Positions 47,160-60,017 of a stretch of 64,000 nt of DNA are shown here, piece after piece (position 1 is the first letter of the stretch; each line of letters starts with the position of its first letter). The notes under the pieces were generated by a model. The model made no database searches and was not told the DNA's origin. It saw only the letters and a program-made list of their open reading frames with translations. Source of the stretch: Polytrichum commune (taxonomy: Eukaryota > Streptophyta > Polytrichopsida > Polytrichales > Polytrichaceae); the NCBI GenBank assembly GCA_950295325.1, contig OX485807.1:42686440-42750439 (forward strand), read 5' to 3'. The translations under genes and the position numbers were made by a program.

Positions 47160-50070
47160 GTTACACAGAATCGTGTGATAATTAGCATAACTGTTTACCA
47201 AGGAGTCCTCACTAAAAAATAACATTCTATCGATCCTAACAATCAGTGCCATAAGCTTTACGTCATTGAATTGGTGGGAGGTAGTTGTTATATAGCATAG
47301 AGTGCTTTTAGTATATCAATATTCTTGATGCTTTGCCACATGGCAACTCTGCATTGGTCGAGACCTTCTCAGATCCTGTGTGGGAATTATAGTTTCACTA
47401 GGTTAATCCGGGGCCTTTGAAGCTTTGAATTCGGATTTATATATTGTTTTCGGACGTTTTGGTTGGATGAATAAGTGGTAGGCTTACATTTGTGTGGAAT
47501 AGAAAAGTTGAGTATATTTTCGGACATAAAACAAGTACTCTAATTATTCTCATGTTAAGTAATCACAATATTGCCCTATACCCACAACAAGTAAGCGTAG
47601 ATATAAACTACACTTATTATCCCTAATAGTGCATGTTATTTTTCGAAATTACACAGTCCAATGATGTCTTTACTCAAGAGTTCCATTTTTACTAATAAAA
47701 GTTCAATGGGTTGTTCAGACATTGTAGAAAATAAATGACTTTGCATGGTAATATACCAATAGTCTCACTGAACAGTTATAGCACTACGTAACTCTCAATA
47801 ATAACACACACTAATTGGGATAATTAGTGTAGTAAAGATGAAATAGAGCGCCCTCTACAATAATTCCCTATCTCTCTCCCCACATGGAAGGGTTCAAGTG
47901 ATAGTAATTAAGTGGGTATTGGGAAGATAGTTAAATGGAAGTAAACGAAGTTGCAAATTTTACCGGATAGTCCTAGATTGTAAAGCTCACATGTTTAGGC
48001 CATGTGGCGATAGGCGCTTCATGGTGTGTTGAATTGCAAGGATTCCATTCCGCCAATAGGAATGCGGGAAGTATCATAAAGACTAGATTCCTTTGAATAC
48101 CTAGAACCTAGGTATCATACTTTTCTTAGATATTTTTTAGCTGCTTGGATGACCAAAATCAACCATGTGTGCTATAAGTAAAGCGCTTTATGTTAAAGGG
48201 GAAGGGTTCAAAAAGAAAATGAAGCGATCCTATTGGCCAAGAGGTGTAGATTGGACTAAAGGCCTTTAGATGAGGGTCCAAGATCAAGGAGCAACAAAAG
48301 TGAGGTGTCTCCTATATGGCACCATTCTGGAGTAAAACACTAAATAAAGGTCCGAGACATCCAAACATGAATCATGGGGTTTTTTCACACAGATACAAGC
48401 TTGGTAGGTAAGTCAGGTTTGAAATACATTATGTCGTTTTCAACTTTCCTTGCACAACAACACCGAAAATTCGGTCGTCAAAGAATTTGTGACTCTGACA
48501 CGTAGTGATCATGTTTCAGTTTGTTTTAAAAATTAGTGGCCAACTCCCAGTGGTTATGGTTATGTAATGAATAGTACTTGTAATTGTGTATACCTCAAAA
48601 TGTGGGGAGAACCCATCATAAAACGAGCATAATGCCCAGGGGATTCCCAACCCCACAAAACATTGATACACAACTAAGTAATATTTTGAGTAGGTTTGAA
48701 GTGTATGTTTCAAAGTTCAAGTTTTGGAAACTTTTGTATACAAGCCTCCTTCTTTTCATGAACCGATTGCATGGGAAATGGATGTTGGTAGTATTTAATA
48801 TTATCTATTGTTGGAACGACCACCTTAAATGATATATTTCTCTTTGTTTTGGACTTACTTTATTGTGTTTTTGGGAAATTATTAATATACGCTTCAAACT
48901 CAAAGTAGATTACAATGCCAACAAGCAATCTTAAAATGAAGCGTAAGTAGTGAAAGAGCACACACTATATTACTGACTGGGCAAATACGAGAGGTTGGAA
49001 TTGTGGAAACATGACATCAAAGACCCACGAAACAATTAGTAAGTGTTCAACATTTTAGACGTACAACATTGAACAAGACACCCCAAGTTTAACAACATGT
49101 TGAAATTTGTCATTCTGACAAGTAAAAGTAGATCCCAAATTTAACGACACATTGTCCCTCATATATCCATATTTGTAAATGTCAAGCATTTCTGAAGGTC
49201 GAATGATTGATGTTCGTGTGAGTTAGTTGGGAGATGAAAACATGAAGAAAAATGAAAGACTTCAAACCCAAAAACTGATTGGATGAACTTTGATCCCCAC
49301 CATCTATAACAATTGAACGTGAAAGGACTTTTGTCTTATACATATATATATAAAGGGTGAAATCATTTTTAGAAATTTTTTCAACATTTCAAGAAATTTG
49401 AAATGTCAACAATCTTTGGAGTGGTGAACACACACGTCGATGATATTACATGCGTTTATCCAAATATGGACACACCCATCAAAAATATGATAATATCATC
49501 CAAAAATTGTACACATTGAATGTAAAAATTATTGGGGATATTTATGGCAAGTTCATCCATGAAAAAAATGACATAGTATATTATTTTCAATTTAGGACTT
49601 CAAAATCTAACCTTATGCCTAAAAAATAGGGAACGAGTTTAAGAAAAATATCGTAGAAAATATCATAGAAAATAGAATATATAGTAGTTAAGTGACATAA
49701 TACAACAAATCTTATATTTAATCAAAAAGTTGAACGACATAGATGATGTGGTCATTCAATAAGTTGAAACCTTTTATAGCTCACATGTATCATAGTTATA
49801 ATTGCTTACTATAACGGTGAGTTAAAAAAAAAGTAAAAGCCCTTGAATTACTCCGTAGAGTTGTTGTTTTTTGTTAAATTTTTCTTAGTATCCATATAGC
49901 ACTTATAGTTTCATAGAGGCTAGACAAAAAAAAAAACAAATCATGAGTTGACCCCTAAAATGTTGGCTTGGGCCTCTCATATATACAAAATTTTGAAATT
50001 GTACAACATGAATATAGATTGTGATGTGCCTTTTTGGTAGATAGTGATAGCTTGTCGTCTTGCAATGTTA
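47160..50070. other. Intergenic, no gene recognised
   Basis: AT-rich stretch with short ORFs only. 'gaagtgtatgtttcaaagttcaag' and similar text show no coding similarity. 'agttccatttttactaataaaagttcaatgggttgttcaga' near 47680 resembles 3675-3715, so an old dispersed repeat is present. Confidence 0.5.
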
Positions 50071-50243
50071 TTCTTCTTGACACCCAGAAGAAAGTAAAGA
50101 AAGAAAAATTACGCCTGTACATTGTACCGGCATGAATGTGAGCCCGTTATCCAAATGCTTAACGCGGCGGACCGTGTTGTAGCATGAGGAGTTATGCCTC
50201 TTTTGGGAGGTGGGCTCTATTAGTTAAAAGGTTCGGTCCCATT

Positions 50244-50740
50244 TTAGGGAGGTGAGACAATAGTTTGTTTATTGTCAAGTTTCCTTTTGTTGAGTACAAC
50301 ATAGGTAAGGTATTTAATGGCATTTTGATGTATGTTTTTCATGAGAGTTTTGATGTTAGTCTTTGGGATTTTGAGGTTGATTAGTTTTTCAATGGATTGT
50401 TCGTGTATAGCTCCTCTTACTCCTGCTGTAATAGTGATAAGGGGGTTCGTTTTCCAGCCTTTTGTTTTGTATAGTATTAATTAGTGGGTCGTATTTTGCG
50501 TGTTTTTGTGTGAGGGCTTGTTCGGGGAATCTGTCCTGGCAGTATGTGGATTCAATGAATTGTATTGTGTGTGTGTGTGTGAAGGTAGTAAGGGAGTTGG
50601 AGTGTGGTTTGGGGCGCAGAGGATATCTGGTCTTAATTTGGCTTGGCATTGGCAACTTGTTTGTGGGCATGTACATTCTATTAGCCATTATGGGACAATT
50701 TGTTCTTGGTTCATGTTCTTCTTGATACCCACATGAAGTA
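50244..50740 (-). pseudogene. Retroelement-type protein fragment, frameshifted
   Basis: On the minus strand a frame with TYCQDRFPEQALTQKHAKYD is continued, after a one-base shift near 50460, by NPLITITAGVRGAIHEQSIE, KLINLKIPKTNIKTLMKNIH and YLTYVVLNKRKLDNKQ to a stop at 50244. The pattern of a charged K..KY.PL segment followed by an 'ITAGVRG.IH' turn reminds me of the C-terminal region after the reverse transcriptase in some non-LTR elements, possibly a restriction-like endonuclease. The expected reverse transcriptase is not present upstream. Near-matching 'ttcttcttga(c/t)accca' words at about 50071 and 50717 bracket the fragment. Family assignment is tentative. Confidence 0.4.
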
Positions 50741-51954
50741 ACTTAATCTAAGTTTGATGAAGATTTTTCATCATCCAATAAAATCTTTAGGGGTTAAGTA
50801 TAACATGACTATATGACTATGAGTAGTTTTCATAGATATTTTGTCAGTGACTTTTGTTTCCTAACCATTGAAATATAATATATAGATAGACTATTGATAG
50901 AATTCGGAGTTTGCTTTTCATAGCAACATGTGTCTCACTCTATATTTGAAAAATTTGCAACCTTACCTTATAAACAAGGGTCCACTCTTACTGGTCTACT
51001 AGGATGGATATGCCTAATTTGGTTACTTCTCTTGATTGGATCATTAGTGTTTTCCTCCAAAATGATTCCATTTTTGAGACACCTCATGTTTACCATGCCC
51101 ACTAGGACCAACAACTAGCCCACACCAACGGGAGAGTTTTCATCTTGATAGAAGTTCTTGTCTTGTATGCATGGATGAAACTGCAAGACGTTACATCCAA
51201 TGAGGATATTGTTATAAGTAAGATAAAAAATATTTACTACTGCCAATAAATTCTGGAAAGAAATGCATTTTCTTTATCAAGAGGGACTCCTCCTATTGTC
51301 CCAAGACCAACTATCGGTTCTAGAGTGAACATGATAGTTGCCCCTTCTTAGTGTTGAATGCTCATCTAAAGACATTCGATCCAATTTACGCCTCTTGGCC
51401 AATAAGACTGCTTCATTTTGTTGGATCATAATATTACTCAGATGATGAGTTGTGTTCATGGACCATGCAGTAGATTCGAGAATAAAACCTCTGGATGTCG
51501 AAATCCCAATGCTTTCATACTAAATCTGAAGTCAAGGCAACTGAACACAAATCATCAGCTTACTAATGTTATGACCCCAATCTAACATAAAGCGCCCTTG
51601 AGAGTCTCACAGAAAGAGGATCGCCGAAACAATCCTGGAATATGCCTTCATCCACCCGTATCCATCCATCCATCTTTGAATCGAAGGTAGGGAGCCTAAG
51701 ACCGCGAGGAAGGAAGGAAGGAGAGCCAGAGTTCCGACAAAGCGGGGCCATATCCATCTCTCATGCCATCGCCTCTTGTTCTCGCTAAGTTACCTCCCTT
51801 TTTTTCCCCATTCGCTCTTCAACCTCACCTTTCCACCCAAGCCTTCTCTCTTTCTGTTTTCGGTTCCGGTCATAGGACTTCTTCTTCTTATACCACTCTC
51901 TGTCTCTCTCCCTCCTAGAACTACACTTCCTTGTGTGCAATTGCCGCTATCGCA

Positions 51955-51981
51955 ATGAATCCAGACACCATGGCCACTTGA
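51955..51981 (+). promoter_or_regulatory. Possible upstream ORF in the SQD2 leader
   Basis: An ATG opens an eight-codon frame (MNPDTMAT) ending in TGA, followed about 30 bp later by a possible 5'-UTR donor. If the leader exon is transcribed as inferred, scanning ribosomes would meet this before the SQD2 start. The CT-rich stretch at 51776-51950 looks like leader or promoter sequence. Confidence 0.35.
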
Positions 51982-52011
51982 ATCCGAACACTGCTGCTGA
52001 CCACGACGCAG

Positions 52012-53521
52012 GTGCGCTTACCTGCTTGATTTCTTGATTGATTGCTTGATTGATTACGGAATGCGAGGCTCGGTGTTCATCTTAAACCGTTTTGCATTTT
52101 GTTGCTGTGATGCTAGATGTTGAGTTTTTGTATGTGGCCTTAGTTTGTGTTGTTTTGGTGCATTTTTTCTGTTTTCTGTGTAGATTTCTTGTTGCTTGGA
52201 TTTGGCGCCTTTAGGAGATAGCCGTGTTTTTTGTTGTTGTCCGGTTAGTTTGACGGTCGGGTCGATTTTTTTAAATGTTTGTGGCGGGTGGAGGAAGCGT
52301 TCCTTTCCTGCATTGTCCGTCAGGCAATTTCAACTTAGGTTAGATGTTTCGTGAATCTTGGATCAGTGGAAGAGATGAAGTTGTCGTGCGGATGTTTACT
52401 TTTTATAAGTATTTCTTTTAGATAAAATTTCCAGTATATTCGCAGAATGTACGGGGCTTTGAATTGTTGAGCAGGCTAGTCCTGTAACCTGTTGCTTCGC
52501 AACGTGGTTTTGTTCTGGTTTCCCTCTACTCCACGTTTGCTAGAAATATTATACTCGGAACAGTTTGTTTGCTCTCGTGCAAATATATATTCAGGTTATC
52601 CAGACTCTTTTTACGTAGTCTTTAGAGTGGGGAAAGTGCTTGACAGCCAGTGGTCACTCTTAACCCCACGGTTACAATAATTTTCTTTCGGTAATTAGCT
52701 CAAAGTTTGTGTTTAAGTTTCTAGCTGCAGCATTACATTTGAAGTCCAATTCTCAGAACTGGAAAACCAGAGACTGCTCTGCATTACCTCCGACTTATGG
52801 CACCTTTGTCGCATACTCGTTCGACCGCTTGATCAATATCTTGATGTAATTTTTCTCTCACTTGTTCTGCTTTCATTTCTCCGGTGCAACTACTTGAGAG
52901 GCTGGTGTGTCCTTGCTTGATCGATGTCTTGTAATTTCTCTATAATTTTTTTAGCTCCATATATCTGGTGCAACTTATCGAAAGTATCGTATTTTCTTGC
53001 TCGATCGATGTCTTTGATGTAATTTATCTCTCACTTTTTTTGCTTCATTTCTCCGGTGCAACTAATCGAGAGGCTCGTGTTTCCTTACTTGATCAATGTC
53101 TTGTAATTTCTCTCTTACTTTTTTAGCTTCATCTCTCCTATGCAACAATCGATATTCTCGTGTCTCCTTGCTTGATCAATGTCTTGTAATTTCTCCCTTA
53201 CTTTTTCTGCTGCAATATTCCGGTGCAACTAATGGATAGTCTCTTGTTTTCTTGCTTTATCAATGTTTTGTAATTTCTCTCTTCCTTTCTCTGCATCATT
53301 TCTCTGGTGCAATTAATCGAGGGTCTCGTGTTTCCTTGCTTGATCAGTGCCTCGCAATTTCTCTCTCACATCTTTTCGCTTCGTTTCTCTGGTGCAACCA
53401 ATTTAAACTCTCGTGTTTCCTTGCCGGATCAATGTCTTGTAATTTCTCTCTCCCCTTTTCTGCTTCATTTCTCCGGTGCAACTTATCGAAAGTTTCGCGT
53501 TTCCTTGCTTGTTCTACACAG
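52012..53521 (+). other. Probable 5'-UTR intron of SQD2
   Basis: The donor 'cgacgcag|gtgcgc' at 52012 and the acceptor 'ttgttctacacag' ending at 53521 bracket a T-rich 1.5-kb stretch typical of a plant intron. The second leader exon would be only about 59 nt before the ATG. Most of the 3' half is the 85-bp minisatellite. Inferred from splice motifs and composition only. Confidence 0.45.
52828..53508 (+). repeat. Eight-copy minisatellite, period about 85 bp
   Basis: Each unit runs from '(c/t)ttgatcaatgtcttgtaat' through 'ttctctc', 'tctgcttcatttctccggtg' and 'caact(a/t)atcga' to 'ctcgtgtttccttg'. Eight consecutive units are readable, with about 75-90% identity. The array ends about 70 bp before the SQD2 start codon. 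Units carry no common open frame, so a non-coding leader or intron position is likely. Confidence 0.88.
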
Positions 53522-53580
53522 ATACGGCGAGCGCTGAGGGGGGGAGCTGAGCGCATCTTCTGCCGCTCCAGCACTCAGCT

Positions 53581-56500
53581 ATGGCGCTGCTACGGGCACC
53601 CTGTGGCCTCCTTGCTCCCTCTAGCAATGTCGGTTGCATCGCCAGCACCTCATCATCGTCTTCGCAATTGCTCGTGCCAAGGCTATCTGTTCGCAACGCG
53701 CGCACATACATGAGTCTGCTTGCTTCACATGGAAAGGACGAGAACAAGTACGGCTTGTTTGCCTCCGACAACACCGGCCTCTCTGCAAGAGGGAAGGAGA
53801 TCGTGGAAGATAGTGTAACAGCATATTCTGCTGCTAGTGAGGCTGCCGCAAGCATGCCCGTCAAGTCCACTGAACAGGAGGAGTATGCTAAGGAGTGGGC
53901 TCACAAGCCCCGTCGAATTGTGCTCTTTGTAGAACCATCTCCATTCTCGTATGTATTTATTTCCCTCCTCCAGATTCGCCTCTGTTCTCCTCAAGTTTTC
54001 TTGCACTCACGTGGATTTAGGTATATGTGTAGATTTTCAACGGTTTGAGGATTGGCCATGGTTCTTTCGTGAGAAGGGAAACTGAACAAGACCATTTTAG
54101 TTCAAATTTTTTGCAGGTCTTGTAAGGTCAGGGAAGGTTTCACAATGTCGGTGAAAGTAAAATTTGGTGTCCAATCGGTTTAAGTAGATGTCAAGAGAAT
54201 GAGGTTGAGCAGATATGCCACCTCTTCAACTTGCGAGAGTGTCACCTACCAGATCTTAATTGAAGCATCAGAGCACTTCCAGTGTGTTCAACCCCCACTT
54301 GAGAGCTTTGTGAATGTTAAAGGAAAGCAAATTCAATGATCAAAAAATTGACATCCGGAGGATTGTATCTTAATCCTTGGCTTTAAGAGTCTGCTGATGG
54401 ATGTATTGGTTGGTTTGTCAGGTACGTCTCAGGCTACAAGAATAGGTATCAAAACTTCATACGTTATCTGCGGGAACTGGGAGATGAGGTACTCATCTCA
54501 AAGTTTACATGCCATAACTACTCACTCTGCAGTCCCAGTTCTAGTAGATTCTTAAAGAGACTTTTTACAACTTTCAACCCAATAGGTGTGTCAGCATATT
54601 GAGAAGTTATTCAGTTTGCTTCTGGCGATCTTTATCCATCTCTCTTCAAGGTTTCAGTTAAGCAGGCAGAATAAGTAGTTAAAAACTCTTTGAGAATGCA
54701 ACCTCTAGCCTTATAAAACTGTTTTACCGCTTTGATATTCATTCAAGTCTTATTGGTTGTACATGTTTGGAGAATTCGAGTCATAGTTGAATTTTGATTG
54801 TAAGATGTCTATCAGAACTTTTGATATCTAAGCTTTCTGCATTGAGTAGTAGATTTTCAAATGATTCAGTATCAGTGTGAAGGGAACATAGTTAAGAAAT
54901 GTTTTGGCGTTCCAATTACTTGCAGGTCCTCGTTGTCACTACACATGTAGGTGTTCCTGAAGATTTTTATGGAGCCAAGGTCATTGGTTCATGGAGGTGA
55001 GAATTCATGTTATGAGAAAAATTATTTTTGATAAAATATCTCTGTACCCTGTGTGTCCTTGTAGCTGCTTTTTTGGTGGCACTGGTTCAATAATTTGTAT
55101 CATAACTTAGTTTGTAGTCTATCACAAGTGATAATTGGGATGATTTGGATGTGATTGTTGACAGTATTCCATGCCCCTGGTATAAAACTGTACCTTTGTC
55201 ACTTGCTTTGAGTCCACGTATTTTTAAGGAGGTGAAGAACTTCAAGCCTGATATCATTCATGCATCATCTCCTGGAATCATGGTGAGGTTTTCTTTCGAT
55301 TTGCATCTTTCTTGATTCACATATAGCCTTTCCATACTTGTAAGCTACTAGAAAGCAGTCTATCTATCTTGTTTACTGCCACAATCATCACTATCAACAG
55401 CTTTATTCAGCTGGAGCCCTTGGAAATATATGTACTGTTTTAGGGTTAACTAGGGTTCTACTTTTTTGCCCTTTGATAACCAGCAGTTGTGAGAAGAGTT
55501 GGTATTAGCTTCTTGGGGTTTGCCCTTGTCTGGAGTCTAGGCGGATGTTAGCTGAAAATGTCTCTGAAGTTGTAACGTGGTGGAATTTCATTGTTTTGTT
55601 GTAATATGTGAGACATTTAGCCGAATGCTTACATTTTATGTTTGCAAAAAGAGGAATCTGATTTAAGGAATTTGAACTTGTCAGGTTTTTGGAGCTCTCA
55701 TTATTTCAAAGCTTCTCAGTGTTCCTGTTGTTATGGCTTACCACACTCATGTACCTTTGTAAGATTTCTCTTACGTTTGCTTGCTCCTTCCAAATATTGA
55801 GCCTTAGAATGACTTCTGACCAATGCGAGAAATTTTTCTTTTTGATGTGCATACAAGTTATTTTAGTCATGGTGCTCCATCTATTACTGCCATTCAAATA
55901 TATCGCTTCTCAGTCCCTCATCGTTGATTGACTTGTGGTGTGTGTCTTGTTTTTGCAGGTATATTCCAAAATACACTTTTAGTTGGCTTGTTAAGCCCAT
56001 GTGGCTAGTTATCAGTAAGTATGCATTTCTGTTCCTGTTATTAGTCAAATCTGTACTATGAGTAAAGATCAGAGAGCAGATTTTCGAAGAGTCCTGTTGT
56101 GAATTTAAAGGTGGAGAATAAGTAAACCCGAGTGTTTTCTGTGGTGCACAAAGTTATGTCTTCGAGCAATAAATGTTTCCTCTTTTCTGTAAATTGTAAA
56201 AGTATTCACAGCAGAGGGCAGATGTTGACTGGTCAAATGAACTGAGTTTGCAACTGTTGCAGAATTTTTGCACAGAGCAGCAGACTTAACACTAGTCATG
56301 TCCCATGCACTTGGGAAGGAGCTGAAACAAGCTGGAGCTTCAACAGGTTTGGTGTCATTCTACTGCACCTAAAAGTGGCATTCATTATCTGATTCTTTGA
56401 CTGTCTACAGCAGGAAACACAGAGCCTTGGTTGTGCAATTCTGAATGTTTTTTGGGGGTGTGGTGAACTCTTTTTCCAAAAACCTTTAGTTTGTTATTGC

Positions 56501-58332
56501 TTAATCTCTTGTTGATGAATGCAGCTGAAAAAATCCGAATCTGGCGGAAGGGTGTGGATTCTGATAGCTTCCATCCACGCTTTAAAAGTGCTGAAATGCG
56601 CAACAAACTCACGTGAGTGTATTTTCCTTACCTGCAGGTGTCTTCAACAAATATTCTGCTACGGCTGCTTGCATACTGGCTTTGATGTCTTGTACAAAGT
56701 AATAGGAAGTTGAGCACAGATGTGGCTATGCTGATGTTTAGCGACATTGTTCTAACACTCATTGTTTGTTGCAGTGATGGAAAACCTGAAACCCCCACCA
56801 TTATCCATGTGGGTCGTCTTGGCGTAGAGAAGAGTCTAGACTTCCTTGTGAAGTGAGTGCCTGCATCTGTCAACTTCTATCAAATAAGTTCTCCACATTG
56901 TGTGCTTGCTTGGACTTTGAATATTCTCATATTGGATAGGAAGACATGCAGACAATAGACATTGAAGCATGGTATTATCTGGTCTTAATGAAACAATCTG
57001 CAGCATATTTGATTTCCAGTTAATGGTATTGGCAAGGTCCTGGCGATGTGTCTCACCAATGTACTCTGCTATTTATGTTCAGGGTGATGGAGAGAATTCC
57101 AGAGGCACGGCTGGTCTTTGTAGGTGATGGACCTTACAGGTATTGAAATATGAGTTTCTTGTACTCGATAATAATCATGTGCCTGGAAATATGACTTGAA
57201 TAAGAATGTTTACACTCTGTGCTTACTCATAATGGTCCTTCTCCTTTACAACATTGTTGTGAACTGGTGGTGTGGTGGACCACTCTCCTGAAATCTTTTC
57301 TCATTTGTATCTGAACAGGGCTGAATTAGAGCAAATGTTTCAGGGCAAGAATGTGCACTTTACAGGCATGCTGCTAGGAGAGGAACTTTCCCAAGCTTAT
57401 GCCAGTGGTGACATCTTCATCACCCCATCTGAATCTGAAACTTTGGGCTTTGTGGTCTTGGAGGCCATGGCTTCTGGAGTACCTGTTGTTTGTGCCAGAG
57501 CAGGCGGGATACCCGACATTGTGAATCAGGATGGTGTAACAGGGTTCCTATACACACCTGGTGACATTGAAGATTGTGTAGGAAAGTTGAAGTCTCTATT
57601 GGCCTCTCAAGAACTGCGAGAAAGAGTTGGTCAAGCAGGTGAATTTCTTATTACTTGGCGCAATGAATGAGAGTGGTGCACAGTGTTGTCTGTAGTTTTT
57701 GGTCGATGTAAAGCAGGTTCTGTTTGTCTATCCTTTTGGAGTGTATGTCTTTGCTGGTGTAAGTTAGGTACTCTTAGATTGTTCCCTCAATGCCTTTGTT
57801 TGGGCTTAGACAGTGGATTGTTTAGTGGAGGATGTAATGTTTCAGACATCCAGTAAATTGTGTTGCAAGTGTGGGCTGGACTAATTTGAACACCCCACTA
57901 TTTCTCAACTAGGTAGGTCACAAACATGTTTTAAGGGCCACTTCACACTGTGCGATCCTTGGCCATGATCATGAAATTCTAAGGGCCCTTGACATTTATC
58001 CGAAGGCCGTAACATGGAAAATTGGAAATTGAAATTTGTGTGGTCATGGGCCCTCAAGCTCTAGTGTAAGGTGCCCCTAACTAACAATATCACCTTCAAA
58101 TTACTCCAGAGTGTTAAGAATTGCATTATTGTTTCTTTTCTGTCTGATTACCCTAATCCAAGTTTGGTCTGCAGGTCGGGAGGAGGTGGAGAAGTTTGAT
58201 TGGCGGGCAAGCACTCGGCAAGTGCGAGACGAGCAATACAGTGCTGCCATTTGGTTCTGGAGGAGAAGGAAACAAGAATTTGCAAACAGGTTCTCAGGGT
58301 GGTTTAAGCGCCCACAATTACAGGCACCCTAA
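53581..58332 (+). CDS. SQD2: Sulfoquinovosyl transferase SQD2 (sulfolipid synthase)
   Basis: SQD2 transfers sulfoquinovose from UDP-sulfoquinovose to diacylglycerol at the plastid envelope, the last step of sulfolipid (SQDG) synthesis, which matters under phosphate shortage. Twelve exons join in phase: 53581-53948, 54422-54488, 54926-54996, 55165-55282, 55685-55758, 55959-56014, 56263-56346, 56525-56612, 56775-56852, 57083-57139, 57319-57638 and 58175-58332. They encode 512 residues, matching the plant family length. A Ser/Ala-rich transit-peptide-like region precedes RRIVLFVEPSPFS (111-123). The N-terminal GT domain shows YHTHVP and VDSDSFHP. The GT4 C-terminal domain shows HVGRLGVEK (R323 and K328 in the nucleotide-sugar site), FVGDGPYR and the EX7E motif E394-E402 (ETLGFVVLE). 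The C-terminus, RDEQYSAAIWFWRRRKQEFA, is typical. No frameshift or missing key residue was seen, so it looks intact. Intron 11 carries a small MITE. Confidence 0.95.
57935..58077. mobile_element. Small Tourist-like MITE in the last SQD2 intron
   Basis: TAA flanks both sides (57932-57934 and 58078-58080). The ends are GGGCCACTTCACACTGTGCG and, inverted, GGGGCACCTTACACTAGAGC. At 143 bp it is a short member of the family seen at 7619 and 23133. It lies 97 bp before the final exon, close to the acceptor. Confidence 0.75.
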
Positions 58333-59575
58333 ACTACTACTACTGACTGTATAATGTAGTGATGTCTTTTGGTCTTTTTCTTCTTTTCAATGAGAATTGG
58401 TTTGGTTACATACACAACCCCTTGCAGAGCCAGAAGGGGTTTACACTAATTTGTCCTCAGTGAATGACTGAGTATTTTTACTGCTATTGGCTCAGCAATA
58501 GAAGCAAGGGCTCAAAAGTTTTGCTTTCCGTTTTTTTATTCTAGCAGAACATTTCAAGCCCGACCATTTGGTGGAATTGAGATTTGTAAATTTGTTTCTG
58601 TTGATTAAGATTTTTAAATTTGTAGGTAAATTTGAACGTGCTTGGTTTCTCTTGGCATGCCAGGATCGCTGCTCTAACCTCTCCATCTTGAGTGGAATTT
58701 AATCCTTGTACACCGTTTTGTGACGAGGTGTTTTGGTTCTGTAGTCCAAAATCTTCTTATTATCATGTATTGTGAAACAATAATGATGCGTCTTTTTGTG
58801 TTTCAATTTCATGTTTAAGAATGGTTTGCTTGTTGACTACATTTTGAGTGACAGTAGGAATAATGACCACTATGAAGATTCACTTTTATGCTTTTAGTCC
58901 AAAGAAAATTTAACAATGTTACTTTGCGTTTGCTTTTATTCGCAGCAAGGCATTTCTCTCAGGTATATGTCAAGATTATCGTGGTGATAACCATGTGTGA
59001 TAATCCTTCTTTCTCAATTGCATTGATTCAACCAACACCATAAAGTAACAGTGGTATTAATTTCATTGTGACTACATAGTGTTGTTGGTTACATAATGTT
59101 ACAGATAGGTTGAATTGCATGGAGCTGTTTGAATCGTGAGCATTAATCCTGCAGATGACCAACAACGTTCCCAGGCAAGTTTTTTTCAATGAAACATGCA
59201 ACATATTCTTGTCCCCTGAAATGAAAATCCATCAGAAGGCACATGAATCTTAGAATTTCGAAATTAATGCACACATAAATTTGCATCGATGGTGTCTGGC
59301 ATCAATGATATATTATCTTCTGTGGCATGGGATATTGTTGTTGTGTACTTTGGAAATTTGTGCTTTTTGAACCTCCAAGTGCCTGAATGTTGCCCGGACT
59401 TCTTCACTGTCTGCCCAAAAAACTTTTCTTCTCCGAGTTATTCATGTGGGTTTAGGGCAGCTGGATCTACATACGTTTATACAAGGGGGTATTCTTCATG
59501 CTCTGTGGGCTTGAGAACAAGTTGCAATCCATGCCCAAATCCCAAGCCAATCTTTCCTTCCCGGCACAAGGAGAA
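58333..59575. other. SQD2 3' flank, no further gene recognised
   Basis: The proximal part is expected to contain the SQD2 3' UTR; no single polyadenylation site can be fixed by eye. The rest shows no supported exon. Confidence 0.5.
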
Positions 59576-59579
59576 CTTA

Positions 59580-59869
59580 GGGTGGGTTTCAATGTATGTT
59601 GCTTGTCCACCAAAGATTTTGGTGGGAGTAAGGACAAATGTAGATGAAATTTGGTGGGGTAGGGTTTGTATATGCCAACTAGCCATTGTGATCTTTAGTG
59701 TTTAGTGGGCGTATGGAAGTCTAGTGGCCCATGGTCATGGTCCTCCACATTCTAGTAGGCAACCAAAATGTGGCTGGTTGATTGTTTTTGTTATCTCATG
59801 AGAACACATCCAACCAATTATTTAGTGTCTAGAATCTTGTAGGTCAAAGACAGACATGGAAACCTACCC
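59580..59869. mobile_element. Tourist-like MITE, 'GGTTTCCATGT' family, 290 bp
   Basis: TTA flanks both sides (59577-59579 and 59870-59872). The ends are GGGTGGGTTTCAATGTATG and, inverted, GGGTAGGTTTCCATGTCTG. The interior shares inverted blocks with 63603-63932. The 138-residue frame at 59289-59705 runs partly through this element and is not a gene. Confidence 0.75.
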
Positions 59870-60017
59870 TTAGCTTGTCTCATAGAAATCCGTCATCTTT
59901 AGGGACAAGTTTAGTGAAGGGGAGTAAATTATCAATCTTCATGATTGAGTGTTCATTGTAGCTCTACAATTATTTAGACCTTGGACAACTAACCAACTAA
60001 TTCAACTATTAGTTAAT

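Noticed and set aside
50462-50736. Two overlapping hydrophobic + strand frames
   Set aside because: They are antisense to the minus-strand retroelement-like fragment and owe their Cys/Val-rich look to a TG repeat.
53252-53713. 153-residue frame overlapping the SQD2 start
   Set aside because: It is made from the minisatellite and the antisense-like shadow of SQD2 exon 1; the SQD2 frame is clearly the coding one.
59289-59705. 138-residue open frame
   Set aside because: It runs into the Tourist-like MITE at 59580-59869 and shows no recognisable domain; a chance frame.
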